Of a stretch of 64,000 nucleotides of DNA, positions 32,760 through 45,179 are shown piece after piece. How positions within the stretch are numbered: the first letter of the stretch is position 1; each line of letters opens with the position of its first letter. Where the stretch lies: the NCBI GenBank assembly GCA_905221605.1, contig CAJNDS010002446.1:490148-554147 (forward strand), read 5' to 3'. A program made the translations under genes and the position numbers. The notes under the pieces were generated by a model, which did no database searches, was not told where the DNA came from, and saw nothing but the letters and a program-made list of their open reading frames with translations. Source of the DNA: Symbiodinium natans (lineage: Eukaryota > Sar > Dinophyceae > Suessiales > Symbiodiniaceae).

Positions 32760-35700
32760 TCAGGTTAACAGATTAACATTCATTAGATGCCTAGCCATAA
32801 GAACTGCCCTCGGTCGTCACATCATCCGCAGCACATCCAGACATCACCGGGAAGCCGGCTCCCTGTTGGGGTCCACGAGCTACGCCGTTGAGCTCGAAGA
32901 CCTTACATTCAGGCTTAAGCTACTTGTTAAGGCAGGAGACACGATTGAAAAAAAAATGCTTGGAATGCTTGGAAGGCGTTGGGGATCAGGCACCTCTGAA
33001 GCGGTGTGGCTTCTCCGGTATGACTGCGGCAGCAGCGGCGTACTGATACCTTGGGAAGAAGCGGCTCTGGGTCAGAGCACACCGTTTGCAGTCGTCTCCA
33101 CAAGCAACCCAGTGGAGTGTAAGCCGTTCACACGTCCAGCTCCACAGCCACCATCTCACCATCTGAGCAGAAAAACGTCCACATTAGTGTGTGCTTGCCC
33201 TAGACTCCCTTAACCTGAGCATCCCCTGGCAGAATCAGAACGCTGAGATCGGAGCTTGTGGCCCAATGCCCAACCCCGCGACCAACAATCTGCACACGAA
33301 CCAAATCATCCAACCATCTAACATGTGCAATGCAACCAAACAAAGTATGCCTTGCCGTTGTTTCAGGTCTTCAGACTCGCTTGCTTACTTTCGAGGGGCA
33401 TAGGTCCGGAAGAGTCTAGAAGGTGCCCCGGCGGGGTGGTTGCCCCCCTGGGTTCGCTACCCCTTGCCCTCACGTCCCCCCTTGGCAGCTCCTTCCTTCC
33501 TTTCTTTCTTCTTTCTTTCCATCTTTCTTTGTGGGGCTTCAGGGAGCCCCCCGGTGCAGAATGCGCACCCTGGTTTTCGGAGCGAGAACACGGATCGGGG
33601 GGGTAATTAGATCTCCCTCTTCTTCTTCTCTCTCTCTCTCACTCTCTCATTTCTGTTGACAAACGGCTCTCATCCTCTGAAAAAGAAAACTACGCGTACC
33701 TAAACGATCTGGCGAGGTGATCCAGTGTCACGAAAACTTCTTTGAAGAAGAAACATTCTCCAGTTCGGGGGAGGGAGCGCGTTGCTTGTAAGACGGAGCG
33801 ACTAGAGCGGCTGCCTGCTTCTCTTTTCAAGGCCTCTGTTGCATATATCACAGAACTGGCAGCCGAAGGGTTGGGTTTCTATCCATACATGAGAGCCCGG
33901 AGCAAAAACAGGAACGGAACGGGTAAGAGGAGCCAGCAGAGAGCGAGGCTTAAGAAGCCAATAAGCAAGTGCAGACCCCGAGTCCAGTTCGGGCCTGGAG
34001 CACAAACTGCTTTCGGTTGCGGAACAAGCGGTTCCAAACATTTTTGATTTCGGGACTTAGGGTCTAGATGTCTTCGGGAAGTGGGGCCGTTTGTGACCTT
34101 GTCCATAAAATGAGGGTCATGTTTCTGGTTTCAAAATACTACTTTCATTGCTTGTCTTTCCTCTCTTTTCCGTCGAGGTGAGGTGGAGTGTGCAATAGAC
34201 ATGTGTAGAACTATTCTGCTACATACTTATCTATAATATACCTCTATATATATACACATACATATTCATTCACTTAAACCTATGTATACACATGTTTATT
34301 TGTAACGTGAAGTCGTTGCGGGCCCTGGTGAGAGCTGTGGCCTGCACCCCATCCGCCAAATATGCTGCCCGGCCATTTGGGTCCAAGTAAACCTCACGGA
34401 GAGTTGCGAAGAGCCAAGAAGAGGGTCAGGGGGGCTTTCGGGGTTCACAGGATTTCAATTTTGATCTCAAGAAGCTCCCTCTCGGCTCTGGGTTGCTCCG
34501 CAGAGGCGACTTCTCAACTCAAGCTGGCCAAGGTCAGCTAGGAATCGCACGTGCCCTGACAAAGCTCCTTCACAGCCGAGGACAGATGCTCGAAAAGCCC
34601 ACTCTCCTGCAGTAGAAGCAATGAAGGCACAACCTCAAAGTGATCATGATGCAGCCTGATCCGCTTTCATGTCGATTTTGCTGGCTAATTTGGTCGTTAC
34701 GTCTAGCAGTCTAGCGGGCACTGGCGCAAGCTCGCGGATGTTCCTACTTGAGTCGAAGGCAACGGAGAGGGCCTGGCACATGCAGCCAGGATGGGCGTGG
34801 TGCTGCTTCAATGTTGCACCCGCAATATTCTAGGGGGACGCTATGGCGAAAAAAATCGGCCATTCAGGATTCTGGCCCGTTGTTTTGGGGGTACACTATA
34901 ATGAAAAGCGTTCGGGCTGTGACTGTTTTTTTTCATGGGGCTCAGTCCTTCGGTTTTCAGGAAGGCATAAGCTTTCTCGAGAAGGAGAGATACTTGAAGC
35001 CTGAAGGCTAGGGTCGGGGACTGTTGGGGGATCTTTTTTGTATTCAGGGTTCTCGATTGTTTGGGGGGGGGGGGGTTACATTACTAAAGCAGGTCCAACA
35101 TTAATCATTCTGAGGATTGGATCTGCCGGCTTCAACAAACATGAACCCGAAGCTCTGATCCCCGGGAGAAACAGATCCCTTAAAAGTAGTGTCAAGAAAC
35201 GCAGCAAAATGCTTACTTGAGCTAACAGCACTACTACAGTTTCTAAAGCAGGTATCGCGAAAGCGAAGTGCAGTTGACGTAGCCGCGACGAGCTACTAGG
35301 TCGGGTCAATCGGCCCACAGCGTTTATTTTCAACAGTTTCTCGACCAGAACGATGTAGATCGAAGCCGGCATTCCAAGATGAAGACGGCTGAGTCGCCTC
35401 CACTTCTGATGAGATCCACTGGCCTTCCTTGAAACCGATCTGTTTGGCAATCGAGCCCCTTGCCACCAAAAGTGACACCCCCGTACCAAGACCATCACTC
35501 ACTGTGGCTACTAGAAGTACTACTGAACGCCGGCTAGAACGTGCCGCTGCCAGAATGACTTCACTGGCTTCGTCTCCGAGTCCTGCGGGCGGCGCTGTCT
35601 CTGTCGCCGTGGATGCCAACCGGACCGATGCTGCCCTCAAGGCTGTGGGGGGGCCCATAGGCCCCTTGGGGGCCAAGAGGGGTTCGTGGGGCCCTACAAG

Positions 35701-38700
35701 GATGCTGTGCGATCTCTACTCTGGGGTCTCCGCCGGCTTTTCGGCCGTCTGAGGCAGCCAGCCGCTCCAACCAGTGGCAGGAGTCGCAGGTCGCGCAGCG
35801 CCCTGTGCAGTCTGGGCTTCTTACGAATTGAACCCCATTTGGCTCACTTCAGGTGCCCCTAACGGGCAAGCATCCACATCACCAGGGTTCCTGGGCTGCT
35901 GTGAGTTTTGCAACATAACTGAACACACTTCCGAGTCTCACGCCCTCTCCGCTCCTGCCCAGCAGTTCTGGGGATCTTTGGTCCTCGCAATGAGCCCTAG
36001 CAGCCACAACGCCGTCCAAAACTTGATTTCAGGCTCTTTGGAATTGCGACGAGAGTGTTTTTTCATTGGGTTCAGGGATGAGGAGCTATGGTTCTTTTTG
36101 TCGACTCGTCGTTGGCATGGTCATCTCACTTCACCTGTTTGCCGTCTTGAAGGGTAGGGCAGGGAAATGGACACATTAGTAAAAATCAGACACTCGTTCG
36201 CCTCTACCCCCAAACGAGAAACCTCAAGCAACTTCCTTGCAGGTCATGTGTCACCAGTGAGAAGACAAAGCAACATCAACACAAACCTGAACATAGTAGT
36301 TGTAAAGCTGGCATAGCATGCTGCCCAAATTCATTTAATTAGCTCAAGTCCTGCAGCGGCAGCCAGTGTTGACAGTTGCCTTGCAGCCAGCGCCCCCACC
36401 AGGGTTTTGATGGATCCCAAAAGAATTTCCGAAATTTATTATCACGAGAGAGGCACTGCGGATGCTCGCCTGCCCAGACGCGGCAGACGACAGGCGAATG
36501 GACTCCGGAACATGGAGCTGCCTGCTTGGAAAACGCAGCTGCTTTGAGCGGCCAGCTTTTGCAATACCGCCCTGACGTACGACATGCCATGACCTTGTCA
36601 TGCCAGTGCAACGAAGTGTGGAATGTGTGGTACTGACATCGATGGGTCCCTGATTGGTCTTTTAAGGGCGGGCCCCTCAAGTCCAAATAAAACCCTCTGA
36701 TACAACGGTAACACACCGGCGAAAGCGGCCTCCTGCCCTCGACGCAGCGCTGAGGGCACCGCCTGCAAGGCTGACTACAGTGGCTCTGACTGCGCGCGCA
36801 GTCTCCCGACATGCCTGCAACGCGCAGCGCGGGCCCTGGTGTTCTAGGGACATCCATTGCGGCGCTGATCCCAAATCCGCAGGAGCACGAGATGACCCTG
36901 ATCATGAAGGCGGCTAAACTCTTAGTTCTGCGACTGAGGCCATAAGTCCACCTGTGAACTGTTATGAGGCCACAGGACATAGGCCACATTAAGGCACCTA
37001 TCTTGGCCCTCATGTTCTACCCAGACATCCCCGATCCCCAATCCAATCCAGACCTCCAGTCCCCAGGCCTGAAAAGCAGCTTCTTAGGTCCAACATTAGA
37101 GCAGGCATCTCAGGCCGTGCCACACCCCAAACCCCCCCCCCTAAAACCCTGAAGCAATCGCCCAATACACTGTGTTGCACGTGCGACAGTTTCTGCCAAC
37201 GGCTGTTCTGCCTTTCAGTTTCTGCTCTCGGGTGCGTAGGTGGGGCTCCTCCTCAGCCACTCCGAAAGCAAGCGAACTTCGGATTCCTTGCTGGGTTGAG
37301 GAGTTAGGGCCTAGTCCAGTCGAATCAGGCTGTGGGGCTGATGGCGTGCAGATGCCTGGAGGGGAAGGTGCTCTTTAAGGTCTTTCGAAGATGTCTGGAA
37401 ACTCGCAGTGCAATTCCCTGCGAGAACCAGTGGCTGGGCCCTAAATTAGACAAATGCTTACGCGCCCCAGATATCTACGTCAGCCAATTGGCTGCTGTGC
37501 TCACAAGGTGCGGTGACAATGGAAAACCCTGAGCTTCGCAGACATCGCCAGCATTTGTGCCGTGTGGTAACGCATCTGCAAGGGCTTTTTCAAAAGGCAG
37601 TATGTCTGCAACAGCTGAAAGCTCTCATGGCGACGTACTGTTGCTATGACTAAGCATAGGCCTCGAAGGCCAAAGTGGAATCACAGATAGGCAAAAACTG
37701 TTAATTAGCCGCGTGCACTCAAGGATCCAAGCGCTCCTTGGACCCTTGGGTACTGCCTCGTGTTCGCCTGTGTGACAGGATGTACCAGGCAACAGGACAT
37801 GTGGCATCCAGCAAGGGCCTGTTGTTGAGTTGCTTCTGGTGAGGATTCTTATGGGCTTTTGTAGGCCTCAGCATGTCCTTCATGGCAGCCAACCGACCAC
37901 AGTTGCAGGCATGCAGTAGATTGCTTGGCACAGTAAAACTCAAGCTCCCTGATCTTCACCAAAGCAGCCCCCCCCCCAAACAACATGTGCTAGGAGAACT
38001 CTCCACTACTTAAGTTTGTGCAGTTCTGGTCTCTCCATAGCAGCATGGGGCCGAACTCTGGCCAGCGCAACAGCATCATAGCTGAGACTCGCGTCGCACA
38101 CCCCTTAGGTGTAGATGCACTCGCTGTATCTCTTACTGCGCGATCCGTCTCACTGCTGAGTCACGGCTGCCCCGTATACTGGCGCAGCAGTGAAGCAGAC
38201 TGCCCATAAGGTCTCCTTTGACGCAAATGTGAAAAGGATCACCGCTTTCTGCAGATGTAATGTTGATTGGGCCCCTTTTGTCGGTGGCGGGGGGACTTTT
38301 TAGCTTGTTGAAGTCCTGGACTCTGTTCAGCTGCACATTGAACTCACCGTGCAAACATCCCGTCAATGAGCCGGCATGATATGGCATGATTCCGCTCAAT
38401 ACTCAGAAACCGCTAATCGTTAAAGTGGTTGGGTACGAGTATTGGGAGGCCCGAGAGCCCGTGCGAGTGCCTCGGATTCACGCTTAATGTTGGACTCGCT
38501 TTAGTGCGCAGGGGCCCCCCCCCCCCCCACCCCCCCAAACAATTTTGGGGTTTTCGGGGAGCCTGAATAGTGTGGGGTGGGGCTGGGACGGGACTGGGGG
38601 TAGGGCGGCTAGGGGTCGAGGGTTGAGGGGAAGCCTTGAAGCTTGAGGGTCTAAGCTTTCCAGGCTTTGTAGCTCCACGGTCGCCGGGGGCTCCGCATAA

Positions 38701-41700
38701 ATGCGGACCACCGAAACAACTTGCTAAAGCGAATGGCTACTCCCTTGGAAAATTGTTTGGGGGCCCGTTTCGTAGTGAAATTTTAAACGGAATTTAAATA
38801 AGGCTGGACACCAAAAAACTCGGAGTTTCTTATTCAAAGCTTTTTTAGTTTTTGGCTCCCCGGCCCCCCGCCCTTCAACCCCGGCCGGGCAAACATCGCA
38901 TAATTGAGGACCACCCTAAACAATGGGGGGTCCCCTACAGTATAGGATTTCCGGAACATCGCATAATAGTGCCCCTTCTCACTTAAAGCGAGTGCAACAT
39001 TACGATGGGGTGGTGCAAATAGGTGTACGCCATCCGACAGTATCAGTATCCAAAGCAGGAAACTGCCGCGTGGCTACTTGATTGGGCTCTGAGCCGGTGC
39101 TACGACATGCTACGTACTCATCTGAAAGGTAGGGCCATGAGTTGTCAAAGGCAAGCGGAGAAGTCAGGTCCGAAAACTACCTGAGCCAAGCCCCATCGGA
39201 AATAGAGAATCGCTTGAGGAGCCAACAAAGTGCCTGGTAGCCAATTAAAAACCATCACCACTCACTGCTAAGGGTTGTTCCGTTTCGTTTGTCGTCAACT
39301 GCCCCTCGTTGGCATCAGGTCAACACAACATGCGCTGTCCTGCACCTCAGCAGCAGGAGTTCTTCTTCCGAGTGCGACCTTCAAGTCTGAACACACAATC
39401 TGCCATCTACCGAACCCTATGCGGATGAAGCTCGCATACAGCATGTTAGACCTCTGGAAAGTCTCCTCGACTCGTACAATTTGCATGACTTTCACGAAGC
39501 GAGCCTGCCCGCGCCACGGGATAGTATCCACGTTGGACCAAGGAGTTCATAGCGCCATGTCCGTAATAGCCTCCTGCAATGGGCGACTCACAATCCCAAC
39601 GAGTTGCTGCAGGGTTGCACTCGGAAGCTCTGTGATTAGCAAGCAAACAGTAACAGTACAAACCTGTGCTACCCCTCGTCTGACACTCTATACTGCTCGC
39701 GCCTGGTGCGTAGCCAGGATGAATGTTGGGGCCTCGGCAACTTGTGTAGCAGTGGGCATATCCGCCACCAGGGTGCCTGGATTTGCCTGGGGCATGGGCC
39801 CTTGCCATACTGCCCAGGTTGCTGCGGATGCCTCGTGTGCGTGTGGCACTTCGGCCCCCCCGAAAAGCATCCGTCAAACACTCAGAATAGCTACAGCTCG
39901 AGACAGATAGAACCCTCTGAGTCCCCAGCCCAGCACGAGCTCCGGCCCCGGTGTGGAATGGGTTCACACCATAGCCTAGCGCGGCAGGGCTTTGAGAAAA
40001 GTGTGGTGCATCTAGGGAATCTATCGTAAGCCCTAAACCCCAAACCCCCAAAACAACCCTAAACATCCCCAAGCCGAACCCGGATCCGCCTCCATAAGTC
40101 CCCGAGCTTTGTCCTGCACTCAGTGCCATTAGGGTCATACGTATGGTCTAGGGTTATAGGCTTTGTCCTGCACTCAGCACCATTAGGGTTATATGGTTTA
40201 GGGTTGACGGTCTGGGGGCTCGGGGATCGAATTCAAGTGTCTCGTACCATGCAGGCATGGAATCGCCTGCAATGTTTTGGATCGATTGCTTCGTTTGGGG
40301 CTCAAGGTTTAGGGTGAGAGCCTGAAACCTATGAAACCCTCAAACTCTAAATCCATGTCCTTCTGCCATGGGAGTAGGAAAGGGTGCCCCCCTCGACGAG
40401 GTCGCCGTCGGAATGGGGCCCATGCCAAGGGGCGTGTAGCCCTCCATCGGACCGTACATTCCCTGCGGCCGGGAGGGGCCGTTTCTTTGGGAGATGCTTA
40501 GAGGCGCAGAGTTTGAGGTTGGTTCAGGTTGACGGTTTGGAGTTTCGGGCTAAGCGGCATCAATCAGATACGCTGATGGTGCTAAGAGAGCGTAGCAGCG
40601 ACAATCAAGAAAACTACAGGCAGATCCTACACCAAATCTGGATTTCTATTGGAAAAGCAGCAGCGCACGAACCACCCGAACTGTAATGGGGGTTCTTTGC
40701 ACCTGTAGTTTCGCCTGTCTTTTTCTTGGAGCAATCATAACCTTCGTTTCTCAATCTTCAAACTGAAGACCGAACGAAGAGAAAGATGCAGGAAAGGATT
40801 TCTGGGTTTTCACGCTCTTATTTCTGGCCTGACCACACACAACACGACATTCCAGTTTCTACGCCCATGGCATTCCACTCAGTAGACAAGCTCGGCATAC
40901 GTACCGTCTGGATGGTGTGTTCAGGGTGCATTGGGCGGCTGCGCGCCAATCATTCTCAGAGTTCGGCCACCCAACTTCTCACATCCTGCCTCTCATCTCA
41001 CTGCCAGGCACGCGTGTCTTCATTCTACGTTTAATTGACTTGTGGTATCTTCGCACCTTCCTTCGACAACTTCCCTCCCTCACCGGTAACACGAGCACTC
41101 TTTCCTGTCCTCAGGCACCAATTGAGCAGATGGCCTGCGGAGGAGGGAAGCTGCCATATGGAGGTCCTAAGCTTGCCAAAAGCTGCTGACATTGCATCCC
41201 CTCTTGGTACATCCTTGAGAAAAACATGTAGCACAAGCCCTGCAGCACCGGTCATAGTGGCTTCGGGCTTTTGATCGAGTAAAGACGGCATTGCGCTGTG
41301 AACATGACGTTTGCAGGTCCTCCATATAATCGTAATGGACACGATTCCCACTTCACCAATCCGGAAGCAAGGTGAGGCAAATGTCACTGTGTCCAATACC
41401 CGTCATAGACCTCTGAGCCTTCTCTACACGAGTAACGAGTAGGGGTGCACAGTTGTTGATCCAAAAGTCAATACCGCCAGGCTCCAACGGTGTCCTGCGC
41501 GCACCGGTTCTACCAGCGACGCAGTCAACCCCTTTTGTGCGCCGAACGTGCGCTGTGTCGATAACGTGCTTTTGTTGCGCAAACGACGCCATTTCTACAG
41601 ACGGCGGGCCGTGAGTCAGCCGAAGCTGAGTTGCCGTTTGCGCATGGAAGCGTGTCGAAAGAGCGCTCCATTGGAGTGTTGCAGGAAGAAGAGAGGTATA
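32760..41700. other. Long interval without a recognised gene
   Basis: Weak coding-like stretches that I could not assign: plus strand 32,860-33,060 (YAVELEDLTFRLKLLVKAGD); both strands at 35,300-35,750; minus strand 39,531-39,295 (FVKVMQIVRVEETFQRS); minus strand 41,592-41,353 (GGIDFWINNCAPLLVTRVEK) and 41,290-41,031 (AGLVLHVFLKDVPRGDAMSA). Telomere-like CCCTAAACC fragments occur at about 40,028-40,062. C-runs occur at 38,514-38,529 and 37,968-37,977. No RNA gene was seen. Confidence 0.35.
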
Positions 41701-41704
41701 CGGC

Positions 41705-41890
41705 TCAGTTGCGCGGATGCCGCCAAGAAGCCCTCTGGAACTTTGTCACAGCAAGAGCACGATGATCGCTCACTTCTCTTGACAGTTCCTGAGCATGCGA
41801 GGCAGGAGCTTTTTTGCAGACCACACAAACGCCTCCAATCCCATATGGGACGGCATCCGAGATAAACGTCACAGGGCCGTTCGTAGACTT
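41705..41890 (-). pseudogene. Possible RNase H-like retroelement fragment
   Basis: The minus frame reads PVTFISDAVPYGIGGVCVVC, then KKAPASHAQELSREVSDHRA, ending at TGA 41,705-41,707. The SDA.PYGIGGV string resembles the TDASPWGIGGV motif at the start of RNase H domains in reverse-transcriptase polyproteins of dinoflagellates. The match is short and from memory. No reverse-transcriptase motif is adjacent. Confidence 0.25.
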
Positions 41891-42116
41891 CTTTACTCAG
41901 CAAAGGCAGCTCCAGCCCCAGTCCGACAAGGCTGATTGCACTCAAAGTTGCCATAAGGCAGCTGCCGCATGCGCATGTCCTCTCAAGTCTCATGATCTGC
42001 CCAAGTGCTTAAAGACTGACATGCGTGGGGTCCAAAGCACACGAACGCACCCCCCCAAGCCCCGATGCACACAAACCAGCACCACCCTCACACACTCGCA
42101 TCTTCCCGTCAGTCAA

Positions 42117-42121
42117 GCACA

Positions 42122-42169
<48 letters not shown>

Positions 42170-42205
42170 TATACACATATACACATATACACACACACAC
42201 AACAG
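42117..42205. repeat. AC microsatellite with ATATAC block
   Basis: A pure AC run followed by ATATACAC units and a second AC run. Confidence 0.9.
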
Positions 42206-43137
42206 AACTAGCGACGCTCAACGGTTTCAGGTCGAAGGCTAATGGGGCGACCCGGTGTGTCTGGGCATCGGGATTCTTAATTGAAATCGCCGTTCGCTCA
42301 TGTTCTCCTTCAGTTCATTCACAGATCCTGCGCTAGCGGCTAGGGAGCCCACAAATCTTGACATGCAGCTTGTGTCTCCAAAATCTGCCGCATCCTGCTC
42401 TGAGTACATGGTGGACACGCGCAGGGAAGGGCTCAGAGAAGCTGATACGCCGCGGTGCTGAGCCAAGAGGGAGCCGAAGTCACTCAGTCACTCTGCACCC
42501 GTAACTCAAAACTCTTGCGCGGAGACCTGCCACCTCTAGCCGCGAGCATGAGTTCGAAGCAGGGAGGACTGGTTACAGTCCCTGCACCAAACTAAACTAC
42601 GAGCTACTCTCTGGGAGCGTTACAGGCTCACGGACTAAGGGTCCACTACTTACTTGAGTTGTCACTTCGGGAACCCATGTCATTTCAGTCCGTTCAGTAC
42701 ACGAAATTTGGCCTGTGAATCGGAGCGAAAGCGTCCTTCCTCAAACTTATTCCGCATCGGATGCCGCGGATTTCAAAGTCTCAGCTGTCCCAAAATATGA
42801 TCCCCAGCAACTTGCGTCAACACTTTCTTATTTGGACGTGATTATAATCTATTTCAAGACTACGACAAATCACCTTAGGAGCAAGTAAATTTTTGTTATC
42901 TATAATTTAAAGGCTACTGTAGTTGGAAATGAAGATGCTGTATTATCTAGAATACACTGGTGTAGTGGAAAACGCTTTTTGTGCAATGCTGCTCACATGG
43001 CGAATTCGCTGGGCGAGCGCCAGGGTAGAGATCCGGGAAATATATCTGGACCACACCACTCCAAGAGCGGCCTGATTTCTGGACCTCAGCGACCAGGTGA
43101 CAGCGGGCACAGGAGAGCACGGTACGAGTCGTAACAG

Positions 43138-43305
43138 GTATATATATATATAGATACATATACATGAGATATGCAAAGAGAGATCTGTAGATACATATGT
43201 ACATAAACATTTTATGTACATGGGAACATCTATGTACCCACATATCTATGTGTATATATATGTACACATATATTGTGTATTTATATTGATGTTTATATAA
43301 GGGGC
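43138..43305. repeat. TA/ATGTACATA-rich low-complexity sequence
   Basis: TATATATATA followed by loosely repeated TACATA, TATGTA and TATATGTACA words, AT-rich throughout. Confidence 0.7.
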
Positions 43306-43511
43306 CGCATCGGCTACTCCGAGAGCCCGACACCATAAGCATGCTTGCGACTTTTTTGCAGCAAGGAGTACACCATTGAGGAGGATAGCTGCTGACACTT
43401 GTACCAAGTGGCACGATAGGAGATAGGGGGTAGTCCGCTGGAACCTGGGCGGACGAGTCAGCGAGCCAACTGACCTTAACCACCCCTGATGCGTTTTTGC
43501 TGGATCCTTAC

Positions 43512-45018
43512 CTCAAGCTAGAGGCTCTAGAGAAAACTTCCGCCATCCTTCTTGATCCAAGCAGCGGGTTTCTAGCCTGCCTCTTCTCCACCAAGACTTG
43601 TGAGTGGCAGCCGTAGGGGTCGGACTGGAAAAGCTTTGCAGCCCTGGGCGCGCAGCAAATCTCAGTTTGCAAGCAGCCCTTCAACATCTTCAAATTTTAT
43701 CAGCACATCATCATTGACCGCCCGAGCATCCCTGAGCGTGCCAAAGGCAACATTTCGGCTGGGTTGCTTTCTGGGAGACCCTCTGTTTACTAAGAGCCAG
43801 GTTGAAGACGAGTCTCTCCTGCTCTCCAGCTTCTGCCTTCACCAGATCAAAGCGAGATCCAGCGGGAGGTTGGATGCCGATGTAGGAAAATCTGCAAAAG
43901 CACGGCCAAGAACAAACAGTGTCTCTGTACGTAGCTGAAGAATGATTTCACAGGAAAGTCATGAGAACACGGCAGTGTGACAGCATCAACCCTCATCATT
44001 GACGCACACATCCGAGCTCGCAAACAGTACTTGGTGCTTATTCTGTCAAGGTATTGCTTCAAGTCCATTTTCTTTCTGACTGAAAGCCACAATGGATCCA
44101 GTAGGGTTTAGAGCCTGGGGCTAAAGCTTACATTCTCATAGGGTTCAAGCCGATCAAGCAGGTTTTCCGACTCCATGGCACAAAGATGCTCCAGACCTAC
44201 AGCTTCCGAATGCCAGAACATAGCATCCTGGCTTATAGGGCTAGGCACTAGGCAAGCGACGCCTTCAGAATCCTCGCGGAAATCCCCCAAGACCCTGGCA
44301 CGGACTTGGGTCCTTAAAGAGTGTACGTATACAGTTATTCATGTTTACAAATACGCCACTGAGTCCAGGACCTGGCACCCAAAAAGCGGAGGGCTCCACG
44401 GTGCAGCTCGGAAAAGCGGTGCCTTGGTTGGTGAGGCTTCTACGGGGGCATTGCGCAAGGGGTTTTTGTGTCATTTCTGGGTTTTCTTCCGAGGGCTTCT
44501 GGGGCTTTTGTGGCTCTTGGGTTTATGATACGCAGGCCTTCTGGCTCCTGGTTTGGGTGTGTTTTGGCTTTGTGAAGGATAGGACCGCTTCCATGCTGGG
44601 AGGTTGTTTGCTATGTGTGAGTCGCTCTCAAAGCTTACGTCTCAGCTGTTCAGTGTTGATGGATGAAGGAGTCCAGGTGACTTCTTGAAGGTGAAACTCA
44701 CGACTGTGATCTTGTCAGGGTAGTGGCCCACAACCTCTCGAAACCGACAAAGGGAGAACAGAACGTTCTGGAAGGAATCCAAGGCAAACTCCTCAGTGAC
44801 AGTGCGTTGGGCCACTGGCAGATATGTGGAAGTGCGCTGTGAGCGCTGCTGGGCCTCCGTCCAAAGATCAGGACGGCTTGTGGTCTCGCCCCACCAGTCG
44901 AAATACTCGGCCACCCGGTAGTAGCTCCAGCCTTCGTCGCGGGGCCCCGCAGCTGCGCGTGTCTGGCCACCGGAGAAGATGAGCAAAGCTTTCGGGTCCA
45001 AAGCAGCCGCCTCGACAC
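43512..45018 (-). CDS. DUF218 (YdcF-like) family protein, partial
   Basis: Exons on the minus strand: 45018-about 44682 (ALLIFSGGQTRAAAGPR, then TVTEEFALDSFQNVLFSLC and GHYPDKITVVSFTFKK), 43891-43817 (FSYIGIQPPAGSRFDLV), 43758-43686 (NVAFGTLRDARAV, KFED) and 43624-43512 (SDPYGCHSQVLVEKRQARNP). The last three join in phase. SGGQTR, EEFA.DS..N.LFS.CRF, GI.PP and DPYGC....KR..RNP are the hallmark strings of the eukaryotic DUF218 proteins as I recall them; their biochemical role is unknown. Two further open segments with good splice signals, 44227-44132 (GTAAGC donor) and about 44080-43991, lie between these exons but do not match the family and may be lineage-specific insertions. Exons for the N-terminus are not seen upstream before the repeat array starts at 45.2 kb. 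Confidence 0.7.
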
Positions 45019-45179
45019 CTGCCTAACAAGTCAAAACTAAGGAACCAAGGGGCTTGGATGGGCTTTCGACATCGATTCGTCTGTTTGCTGGGGCCGCTAT
45101 AGTATTATGTACGTAGGACCTTTCTGCTCTATTTGGCTTTGCTCTCTGCCTGACTAACTTTTCAGGATTTTCAGGTTGT

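Noticed and set aside
35833-35846. CCCCATTTGGCTCA, resembling part of the dinoflagellate spliced leader
   Set aside because: One T short, the upstream part does not match, and no coding sequence follows.
36339-37013. 224-codon minus-strand frame
   Set aside because: Cys/Arg/Ser-heavy, no motif, no splice context; judged a chance open frame.
39446-40138. 230-codon minus frame and overlapping 211-codon plus frame at 39.3-40.1 kb
   Set aside because: Composition differs from real exons in the window and both frames are open together; only the segment near 39,295-39,531 looks possibly coding.
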